Shown piece by piece: positions 1 to 6,664 of a stretch of 15,386 nucleotides of DNA (positions are counted from its first letter, which is position 1; every line of letters begins with the position of its first letter). The translations under genes and the position numbers were made by a program. Below the pieces are notes generated by a model. That model had not been told where the DNA came from. It was given only the letters and a program-made list of their open reading frames with translations, and searched no databases. The stretch lies in NCBI GenBank assembly GCA_001953115.1, contig LSSL01005673.1, positions 1 to 15,386 of the forward strand, in the 5' to 3' direction. This stretch comes from Smittium mucronatum. Its lineage: Eukaryota > Kickxellomycota > Harpellomycetes > Harpellales > Legeriomycetaceae.

Positions 1-9
1 AAATAATTA

Positions 10-255
10 TTGAGGATATTTTTCTCGCACCGGCTCAGTAACGAATCATTTTGCTCGGTATTAGTCTACTCAGATAATAACATAATATTAGGCTACGACA
101 AAAAATTTGGTTCTGAAAATTCTCCAGAATTACTGACTGTATTGGAACGCATTTGGATACATTTTCTGGATACGAAAATCAGTAAAAATATGACGTATAT
201 AACATCCAATACGAGCTCAACTGATGCGCCAAGCAGATTAACTGCTCAGATGTAG
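10..255 (+). pseudogene. RNase H region of a decayed DIRS-like retrotransposon
   Basis: An 81-codon stretch, opening at a TTG and so not a real start, carries the end of a retroelement RNase H domain. Visible landmarks are a Y-S-D-N motif (Asp codon at 73-75), a stretch reading GSENSPELLTVLERIW, and the closing T-D-A-P-S-R-L motif (Asp codon at 223-225). The spaced Asp residues and the 'N..TDAPSRL' ending are typical of the RNase H that follows reverse transcriptase in tyrosine-recombinase retrotransposons, where it degrades RNA in RNA/DNA hybrids during reverse transcription. A stop follows at 256 and the reading continues in another frame. The reverse transcriptase itself would lie left of the window. 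This is clearly a relic. A Ty3/gypsy RNase H is less likely because recombinase motifs follow on the same strand. Confidence 0.7.
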
Positions 256-311
256 TTTTATCTTCCGACCAAGAGTTCTAAAAGATTGCAGCATTGTAAA
301 AAGTACAAGAA

Positions 312-470
312 ATGGATCTTTTTGCATCGAGAGCAAAAAAAAAAGCTGAAGACTTAAAAATATGGCTCCAAGGCAAAAAAAAACAGACTATAGGAACGAA
401 TAATGCACAATTTGGAAATACAAAACAAACTTACTGTTTTTTCCCGTGGTGCCTAATATAACAAGCAGTT
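312..470 (+). pseudogene. linker domain between RNase H and recombinase (relic)
   Basis: In a frame shifted relative to the preceding piece there is an open stretch of about 50 codons. It begins MDLFASRAKKKAEDLKIW and ends with T-Y-C-F-F-P-W-C-L-I before a TAA. The 'DLFASR-N-K' start and 'F-P/F-P-W-x-L-I' end match the segment that follows RNase H in DIRS-like pol proteins, some of which carry a Dam-type methyltransferase here. I cannot tell whether this copy ever had methyltransferase activity. About 50 nt and one frame change separate it from the RNase H piece, as expected for a single ancestral reading frame damaged by indels. Confidence 0.55.
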
Positions 471-1085
471 CGAATAGTGAGATTTAATTTTCTTACAACT
501 AAATTGGTTAAACACCTAAGAAATCAGCAATGTGCTACCAGGACCTCCTGCAGATTTAAATCTATCAAAAATCCATCTTTAAGTCGACTACAGTCGTCCC
601 ATTTCCAAAAAAAAAAATCGGCTCTCCAAAAAAAGTAATTGGTTCTTAATGTCATACATAATCAGCCGAGATCCCTCGGAGCAGAATTTATTTCTGATAA
701 GACCATTAATTTTATCCTTTCATAAAAAATAACGATCAGCGAAATAAAAATCTAGATTTCATTCTCATTAGAAGCAATTTCTAGATCGAAAAATCAGCTA
801 TAATAAACGATCGCCCATATTAGCGAGTCATGTATTAAATTTATTGGCAGAGAGTTTTTCTAAGAAAAACCCAGCTTAAAAATAATCAAGGAGTACAACT
901 CCTCTATAATTAGCCCAGTATTTGACCCATATGAAATATAAAACTCACCATTTCTAAATTAATTTCTTAGTGAAATCAACGAAATTGAGATAAAATCTTT
1001 CTTTCGACTCACTATAGATATTTTCCAAATAGAAAGACGATTAAATGGATGGGGAAGAAAATATTAACTGTTTTTTAACAGGATA

Positions 1086-1620
1086 ACCTCTAAAACATGT
1101 TGGCTCTTATTACTCTGTGGTTTCCTCTGAGCAAGTTATATCCACTTTAATGACGACGCACGGACAAGGTAAATACTGATTAACTAGGCTAGTCATACTA
1201 GCACCCAAGGGAAAACGTAGCGGGATGTTGATCTAACGAACCTGTGAAATTAATGAACAATGCGTCCAAATATTGTGTTCAGTAAGATCTTACTCCATAT
1301 GCAAGGGAAAATCTGCACATAAATTGTTACTGAAAACAAACACTAACAACGGATAGAACATATTTAACAGGTTATTATGAGGCATTAACGATTTAGACCA
1401 CCCATTATCTGTGGATGGTATAATTAGGTATATCCAAAAGTTATCTGGATTAATAATATTTCAACCAAATATACTCAATCCCAAGTAAGAGCATTAGGTG
1501 CCACTTTATCAGACTCATCTGAGATATCGGTAGATAACAAGTTCTCCCACGAGTTTTTGTCAAATTAAGACGTTTTTGACACTTATTAACGATTTAAAAG
1601 TAGCACCCAGGCAAAATAGC
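1086..1620 (+). pseudogene. Tyrosine recombinase domain of the DIRS-like relic
   Basis: Three overlapping frames together give a tyrosine recombinase catalytic domain, the enzyme that inserts the circular DNA copy of DIRS/Ngaro-type elements. First, at 1086-1163, T-S-K-T-C-W-L-L-L-L-C-G-F-L then a TGA (1128-1130) exactly where the catalytic Arg of 'GFLRxSDI' belongs. Second, at 1192-1480, V-I-L-A-P-K-G-K-R-S-G (the beta-hairpin Lys region) and then, from 1399, DHPLSVDGIIRYIQKLSGLI. Third, at 1482-1616, QVRALGATLSDSSEISVDN with the second catalytic Arg, then S-N-stop-D-V-F-D-T-Y-stop-R. The second stop (1587-1589) falls beside the Tyr of the 'FDTYY' box. The His three residues before the second Arg reads Ser. 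The domain is dead: several stops and at least three frame changes. The order RNase H, linker, recombinase supports one element spanning 10 to about 1620. Confidence 0.72.
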
Positions 1621-1640
1621 TACAGCAGAGCTACCTCTGG

Positions 1641-3159
1641 ATTAGCTTAATATTTCCGCACTATGAGATATAATCTAAAATTAGTCGACACCTTTAGTGT
1701 GAAGATTAATTAAAATTATATGAATATAATAGGTTTATTAAGGGTTACCCAACACTCTCTGAATACCTTTTCAAAGATAATAAAGATTCTATTTAATTTA
1801 CTTAATTTAATTATAGAATAAAAAATTCAATTTTATGCAAAAATTTATTTATTTTGTAAGTTAAAATACATTATCCTATAAAAGATGATAACACTTAATA
1901 TATCCACCCTATTCACAATGTATTGATTAGTTTTCGCCTTAAAAGGGTTGATTAATTTTGAATTTTTCTAACAAAAAATTTCATTTGTAATTCTAATTCC
2001 TAATTAACTAATAATTAAATAAATTTTTAAAGGATAAAATGGTTAAAGATATACGTATAAAAAATTAGAAGGTTTTAAACTATATTATCTGATCCTAAAC
2101 AAAATTAAGTAGCTTAATACAAATAAAAATTTCATCCAGTAATATCAATCAAAAAATTAACTATTCATATACTAATTCTTTTCCTTGCCGAATGTTAGAT
2201 TTTTTTTTTTTAAGCCTGAATCAAAATTATCATTAGTTATGAAAAAAAATATAATCCACTTGTTTTAAGTTGAAATATTTTTTTTCTAAATTAAATAACT
2301 AAGAATAAAAAGTATCCTGTTATCAACTTATATATTTTTTATCATTAAACGCAATCAACTGCAAAAAAAATAAAAATTAATCGTTAAAATAATTATTTTA
2401 ATATTAGAAAACATAATCACCATTAAAAAATATCAAAATACTAAAAAAGAGCGTTAAAGAGCAAAAAATCGATAGATATCTCGCTTAAATTTAAATTAAT
2501 TAAAGATACAGGCTTTAAAACGCGAATTATGAATGGTTATGTTTTTTGATTTTAATAATTAGTTATATAATATTATTTTTCATATGAAAATTTTATTTAT
2601 TAAAATAAAGAATAAAATAGTAAAAAATTCTTAAATAATGGCCGATTTAATTCAAATCGCTAAGAATTGCCGCCCCAAATTTATTTAATTCATTTTAGCA
2701 ATCATGAAACTATTTAATAACTGCCTGAATTTCGTAAAACAATTTTTATTTCATTATACTGATAAAATTAATCTAAGATACCTATAAAATGACGAATAAA
2801 GTGTTAAAAAACACTAAGAAACTACATAAATCCATATAACTTTGAATATTGAACTTTAAAGCGTTGTATTAAATAGTAAAATTTTAGAAAATATCTTGAT
2901 TTAATATCTATATTTTCCCCCATTTAATGATGAGATTTTTATTATTCCCTATGATTGCCCTTGAGAGCCCTTAAAACTCAGCAATTTATTGTTTATAATA
3001 TGAAGTCCATCATACTTTATAAGTACATTATAAACATGCTGATATTTCTTGTTTTTTAAAAAGAAAGGAAAATTTCAACGTATCCCACAACACTCGCTAA
3101 TATTTTTTCATTCACTAATAAGAAATATACTTTTATAACTCTGTGATTATTCTTTTGGG
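1641..3159. other. AT-rich stretch, no gene seen
   Basis: About 1.5 kb of very AT-rich DNA with many A and T homopolymers and stops in every frame. I find no ORF, domain trace, tRNA-like box or clear repeat. It could hold the unrecognisable 3' end of the DIRS-like element on the left and the 3' flank of the MULE relic on the right. Confidence 0.5.
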
Positions 3160-3339
3160 TTGGCATTAGAGTTGTTCAGTTCTTTTTGTGTGTATCTGAT
3201 TATTAAATTAAAATCCAAATTTCTTACAGAAGATACCATGATTTTATTACCTTTGAAATGCTCAAATTTATACCAGAAATATAGCCCATCACCTCCAATT
3301 TATTTTCTTTTTCAACATGCTGGAGATTCAAAATCTTAT

Positions 3340-3975
3340 ATTTTGTTAGTTTCCAAATCACCCAAAATTGAAAGCCATGATTTTATGAAATCAATCAAAT
3401 TGGATTTTTTTCAATGAAAATATCTGATTTTCATGTTTATATTAAAACGTTCTAAGGCGTTGTTAGTACTTGTTCCCAAAAGGTAAACTCCTTCGTACCA
3501 CTCGGGGTTGTTTTTTATATGGATTTCTTCGTATTTTTTCAGAGTATCCAACATTTCTTCAAACTACATCCACTTTTTTTTCATCATTGTAAACAGATGT
3601 TCAAAATTTTATTTGCTGCCTATTAACTGAATGTATCTAACGTCATCAAGAAGTTTATCTCTAAAAATTCCGGGCATGGTATATTCATATTTTGTATGTT
3701 TCTGTAAACATGGGCCCAGCAGTTTATTTCTGTGCTTCCAGGTCTGAACTCCTGTACTGCTTTAGAAATTTGGGGAGCCGAATCTGCAATGAAATATTTC
3801 GGGTTAAAATTAAGTTCTTTAGAAATAGAAATTTTTTTAAAAAAAATTTAAACCCCACAAATAATTATCTGCATTTTCTACCTTTAAAATAGCTAAACTT
3901 CTCAATATAAATGATCTATTTAAATACGCGACACCTAATACTAACATCGAATAGCCTAGGATAATAATTTTGTAT
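3340..3975 (-). pseudogene. MULE transposase DDE core and C-terminal part (relic)
   Basis: The segment starts with N-A-P-Y-K-I-I-I-L-G-Y-S (about 3975-3940), which resembles the strand after the first catalytic Asp, followed by A-I-L-K-V-E-N-A-D-N-Y-L-W. Then F-N-P-K-Y-F-I-A-D-S-A-P-Q-I gives the second catalytic Asp (codon 3784-3782), followed by the family's C-W-A-H motif (3721-3710). After a frame change the sequence runs on to T-N-N-A-L-E-R-F-N (3467-3441), the conserved box near the third acidic residue, and then I-K-S-W-L-S. At least three in-frame stops and two frame shifts break it. The order and the motifs C-x-x-H and T-N-N-x-L-E are specific to MULE transposases, so the family call is fairly firm although the copy is dead. 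Confidence 0.68.
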
Positions 3976-4051
3976 GGTGCGTTCATCTGTAGATTTCAGG
4001 ATTTGCAAGCAATATTTATTAGTTTTTCAGAGGTCATATTTATTCTCAAGC

Positions 4052-4073
4052 TATTTATTTATTTATTTATTTA
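4052..4073. repeat. (TTTA)n microsatellite
   Basis: About five uninterrupted copies of the TTTA unit lie inside the MULE relic, between the two halves of its DDE-region traces. It may have expanded after the element died. Confidence 0.85.
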
Positions 4074-4143
4074 CAATATTAGGAAATTGATTTCTTTTTA
4101 AAATATTGAAGAAAAAATGATACCTGGATATAAGCTATATTGC

Positions 4144-4335
4144 TTATGATGGTTCACCATCCTTAAACTTCATACCTTTAATAACGAATTTTAATCCCGA
4201 GGTTGTTATATCACAGCCTATAGCATTTTTCCTTTTAAAATTTGACAAAACGCTGTAAATTTTCTTTGCAGGAAATTCAAATCGACCATTCCTTAATTTT
4301 TGCTGAATATCCCAAGGTCCTTTTGAGCCTCGATG
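4144..4335 (-). pseudogene. Middle segment of the MULE relic
   Basis: A 63-codon open stretch between a TAA at 4336-4338 and a TAA at 4144-4146 (both as read on the minus strand). It begins H-R-G-S-K-G-P-W-D-I-Q-Q-K-L-R and includes K-R-K-N-A-I-G-C-D. It has no catalytic motif, but its position between the zinc finger and the DDE core corresponds to the linker of MULE transposases. Its coding-like, stop-free run in such AT-rich DNA supports it being part of the old ORF. It is out of frame by one base with the zinc finger piece. Confidence 0.4.
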
Positions 4336-4342
4336 TTAGGTA

Positions 4343-4597
4343 TCAACAATAATTTTTTTTATTATATGGTTCTCCAGTATTTAAACAAGCTTGTGAATGC
4401 TCATTTGATTTGTATAGCTTATTCTGGAAGTTTAAGTATAAGTCTGATATTGCTAAAGCTGAACAAGAACATTCGTTTTTATTCCTACAAATATACAATG
4501 TCTGTGTATATTCTTTTATATCCTTATAATTATTATCACCCAAATACTTGAAAATATTCCCACCTCTGACCCAGAGATCTCCTCTACCTTCTTCCAA
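4343..4597 (-). pseudogene. FLYWCH-like zinc finger part of the MULE relic
   Basis: An open stretch of 84 codons, beginning at a TTG and so not a true start. The pattern is F-K-Y-L-G-D-N-N-Y then Y-I-C-R-N-K-N-E-C-S-C-S-A, and later S-N-E-H-S-Q-A-C. Cysteines at residues 37, 43 and 45 and the His 67/Cys 71 pair fit a FLYWCH/WRKY-GCM1-type zinc finger, where the last ligand is normally His. In MULE and related transposases this finger sits at the N-terminus and is thought to bind the element's ends. The frame is lost near an A7-8 run at 4353-4360 (T on the plus strand), a likely slippage site, and the next piece is one base out of phase. Confidence 0.55.
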
Positions 4598-5030
4598 TTA
4601 ATTTTCATTTTTTAGTTATATAGAATTGTTTTTTGCAGAAAGTGATAATTTTCAATTTTTTCAAACCCCTTTTTTGTAAAAAAAATGAAATAAAATATTC
4701 TCGAATTGATGTAAACAGCTCATAAATATAAAAATAAAAATAAAAAATCAAATAGTCGGTAAGAAGAAGAATTTGTATATGAATAGTTAATTTTTTGATT
4801 AGTATTGCTGGATAAAAATTTTATTTGTATGATGCTACTTAATTTTGTTTAGGGTATGAAATTTTTTTTATAAGGCCTTATAATTTTGTATACATATATC
4901 ATTAACCGGTTAAAATTACTCTGATAAAAAATATGATAGTAATAATACAAAATCAAGCATCTGAATACAAAAATCATAATCGAATACAAAATTAAAAAAT
5001 ATTTTGTATTGCCGATACAAAGCTGGAAAT
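4598..5030. other. AT-rich spacer with a reverse-oriented ATACAAA cluster
   Basis: No gene is supported. From about 4885 to 5025 the motif ATACAAA (or its complement TTTGTAT) recurs at least five times, for example near 4948, 4966, 4984, 5003 and 5016, mostly as ATACAAA on the plus strand. A 70-codon minus-strand reading overlaps it but is built of low-complexity Tyr/Ile/Phe codons and is probably not a gene. The stretch lies between the 5' end of the MULE relic and the repeat copy at 5031, so it could belong to an old terminal region of the element. Confidence 0.4.
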
Positions 5031-5400
5031 TTAAATGGGACTTCTCTTTGTGAGCGGACACTTTCCTACTAAATTTTTACTGCTTTTTTAATTTGGAAAT
5101 ATGGTTCTAAGATAAAACATAAAGTTATTGGGTAATTCAAACCATGAATTTTAGAGGCTGATTTTTAAACTGATAAAGCGTTGTAATTTATTAGAGCCAG
5201 TATGTTTTTCTATTTTTATTGGTCTGACGTTAAATAGATCCAAGTGTAGCCAATGTTTTATACAGTAAAAAAAAGCCTGGTCTTGATAAGAATCTTACAA
5301 ATACTAAACAAAACAATATTTAGTTCTATTGGGAAAATTTTGATTATTTCGTGATTCGTTTTCGAAAAAAATTCAAGTTTTATTTTTATTGAATCCCATA
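5031..5400 (-). repeat. Unclassified interspersed repeat, copy 1 (minus)
   Basis: The reverse complement of this interval aligns by eye with 13330-13723 on the plus strand over most of its length. The best blocks are 5246-5307 with 13454-13514, sharing GATTCTT, CTTTTTTT and ATTGGCTAC at the same spacing (about 70 percent identity), and 5031-5100 with 13653-13723, sharing CTAATTTGGAAAT-like and TAAAT-like ends. Between them ACCAATAAAAAT, GCTnTAATAAA and TTTTATCTT recur in order. No coding content is evident. It lies upstream of the minus-strand MULE relic, so it may be a terminal or subterminal part of such an element, but that is an inference. Confidence 0.55.
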
Positions 5401-5499
5401 TAGGATTTGAATCCTTTTATTTTCTTTAAGAACCAATGGTTTTTTTTATTTATAATATGAAAAAACAAACTTGTAATTTGCCAATTATATATAAAAAGG

Positions 5500-5665
5500 A
5501 TGTAATTGTATCGAATTGTTCAAATTTGTATCCAGTTAATGGTTATTTTATCAATTTTGTATCAATTTATTAACTTTGTATCTTTTTTTTTTTTCTTGTA
5601 TCACGGAATTTTATTGTAAGATAACGTCATTAACTTTGTATAAAAATACTTTTTTATGTATCAAT
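5500..5665 (+). repeat. TTTGTATC motif cluster
   Basis: Within about 165 bp the motif TTGTATC or TTTGTAT(C) occurs about six times (near 5505, 5525, 5558, 5575, 5597, 5634) and TATGTATC once near 5656. This is far above chance even in AT-rich DNA. The cluster sits just inside the 5716 inverted block and is the mirror image of the ATACAAA cluster at 4885-5025. Subterminal arrays of a short motif are known as transposase-binding regions in several DNA transposon groups. That role here is inference. Confidence 0.5.
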
Positions 5666-5715
5666 AAGATAAATTTTGTCAATTTTTATTAGCTAACCCA
5701 TTTTTAAACGTTAAT

Positions 5716-5785
5716 TTTTCCAAATTAAGCAAGTAGTAAAAAATTAATAGGGAGGTGTCTGCTCTCAAAGAGAACCTCATATTTA
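5716..5785 (+). repeat. Inverted partner of the terminal block of copy 1
   Basis: The reverse complement of this 70-bp block matches 5031-5100 at about 80 percent by eye, including TTCTCTTTG, GACAC, TTTTTACT and TTAATTTGGAAA in the same order. The two blocks face each other across about 615 bp, as terminal inverted repeats would. The homology stops quickly beyond the block on the inner side, so this is either an old small inverted-repeat element or a fragment of a second repeat copy. Confidence 0.55.
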
Positions 5786-6160
5786 CATAATTCGCATTAT
5801 TCACAAATAAAATGACTGATAGATGCATTTTTAGCCAATCTATGCTGCCATACTCAAATGGAGACTCAAGATAAGCTGATCTTTGAGTTTTCGATCTGGC
5901 TTGTTAAAAAATAAATAAATACTATAGATCAATTGGTATTATTTTCGAGCTTTTCTCTAAAGAGCTAATCTGATCGTTCTATGCAACAGAATTTTATTGG
6001 CAATTTTGCGACCTAAATATATATCACCAACAATTCTCGACCTTTAAAACAGCAGTTGGGGATAAAATTATTCATTTTCCTGATTTAGTTTCGATTCTCC
6101 TGTATATTTTTTATATTTCATTAAATTGTCTAGGGATAATATTGTAACAGGAGCGAATAT
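5786..6160. other. Intergenic stretch upstream of the DMAC1-like gene
   Basis: No ORF or repeat is supported. It must contain the promoter of the downstream small gene, but I see no decisive TATA box. AT-rich runs such as TATATAT near 6018 and TGTATATTTT near 6102 are weak candidates. Confidence 0.4.
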
Positions 6161-6361
6161 ATGGATGAGGACAGAGAGAAGATAGAGGATTGCTTGTCGT
6201 GCAAGATCGTTGGGGCTTCAGCATTCACTGGACTTGGGGTCTACACTCTCTACCAAAGATCTATCATCAACAGAACTCAGCCCAAACCAAGTTCTCGCAT
6301 TGGTCTCATGGCACTAGGGCTCGGCCTTATCGGAACCGGGGTATACCGGCTCTTTATTTAG
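6161..6361 (+). CDS. DMAC1-like (DUF4536) small mitochondrial membrane protein
   Basis: A complete single-exon gene of 66 codons, starting at ATG 6161 and ending with TAG. The protein has a short acidic N-terminus, a C-x-x-C pair (residues 11-14), then a Gly/Ala-rich hydrophobic helix (about 15-31, ending G-V-Y-T-L-Y-Q-R), a basic loop, and a second helix (about 46-64) with the same ending, G-V-Y-R-L-F. This C-x-x-C plus two-helix layout with G-x-G-V-Y repeats is that of the distal membrane-arm assembly complex protein 1-like family. Its animal member helps build the membrane arm of respiratory complex I in the inner mitochondrial membrane. The gene is noticeably richer in G+C than its flanks. 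An AATAAA lies about 22 nt after the stop. The role in this organism is inferred from the family, and the symbol is left blank because orthology to a named fungal gene is not certain. Confidence 0.8.
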   Translation: MDEDREKIEDCLSCKIVGASAFTGLGVYTLYQRSIINRTQPKPSSRIGLMALGLGLIGTGVYRLFI

Positions 6362-6664
6362 CCTGTGGTCCATTTTATTTTTAATAAAAAGAATTTCAAA
6401 CCCCTGCGTTTTATATCGGGGTCTGATATCATAAACAATGGTAGCCAATAAATGCGTTTATTATGAAAACTTTTTACCAGTACAAAATTCTTGATTTTTA
6501 TTTTTTAATTTGGAAATTAACATTTATGATTTTTTAAAATCGAATTTCTGTATACAATAGGAATTCGCATTTCTAATTTAATTTTTTTAATAAAAATAAA
6601 TGCAATTTCTGCTTATATTAATTATATTTCCAGAATAAATTAGTATTTTTTTCTTCTCTATTTT
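6362..6664. promoter_or_regulatory. Intergenic: poly(A) signal and promoter region
   Basis: Holds the 3' end of the DMAC1-like gene, with AATAAA at about 6383, and the 5' region of the AP endonuclease gene, which ends in a pyrimidine-rich run (TTTTTTTCTTCTC near 6646-6658) just before the first ATG. Pyrimidine tracts before the start are common in fungal promoters. No other element is seen. Confidence 0.4.

Larger units (their letters stand above)
10..1640 (+). mobile_element. Truncated, decayed DIRS-like (YR) retrotransposon
   Basis: The RNase H, linker and tyrosine recombinase relics lie in order on the plus strand with spacing expected of a single pol-type ORF, so the interval is called as one old element. 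The stretch 480-1085 between them would be the recombinase N-terminal domain. It is too eroded for confident translation, although a piece near 905-935 reads L-A-Q-Y-L-T-H-M, which is suggestive. The left part (gag, reverse transcriptase) is outside the window or lost. I did not see the split direct repeats or inverted repeats that would mark the right end, so the right boundary is only a guess based on the last recombinase codons. Confidence 0.65.
3160..4597 (-). mobile_element. Decayed Mutator-like (MULE) transposon, transposase relic
   Basis: Read on the minus strand, broken frames give a MULE transposase in the correct order: a FLYWCH-like zinc finger (4597-4343), a bridging ORF (4335-4144), the start of the DDE domain (about 3975-3850), a D-plus-CxxH segment (3820-3679) and a C-terminal part (3690-3340). 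MULE transposases cut DNA elements out and paste them elsewhere. The total of about 1.44 kb (roughly 480 codons) is slightly short for the family, and part of the first DDE region seems deleted or filled by the TTTA repeat at 4052-4073. Several stops and frame shifts make it inactive. I could not define terminal inverted repeats, so the limits are those of the coding relic only. Confidence 0.68.

Noticed and set aside
1641..3159. Possible CRISPR-like or tandem array in the AT-rich stretch
   Set aside because: Repeated words are only A/T-rich runs, without regular spacing or a constant unit, and the region is eukaryotic in style.
3160..3417. 85-codon plus-strand ORF
   Set aside because: It starts at a TTG and lies antisense to the C-terminal part of the MULE transposase relic, which has family motifs. 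It is a shadow.
3692..3892. 66-codon plus-strand ORF
   Set aside because: Antisense to the DDE segment with I-A-D-S-A-P and C-W-A-H on the minus strand.
4333..4551. 72-codon plus-strand ORF rich in Tyr, Leu and Ile
   Set aside because: Antisense to the FLYWCH-like zinc finger piece, and low complexity.
4849..5061. 70-codon minus-strand ORF with hydrophobic residues
   Set aside because: Its hydrophobic look comes from AT-rich codons and the repeated ATACAAA motif. It runs into a noncoding repeat, with no motif or good start context.
6190..6384. 64-codon ORF overlapping the DMAC1-like gene
   Set aside because: Other-frame shadow of a gene with clear family features.
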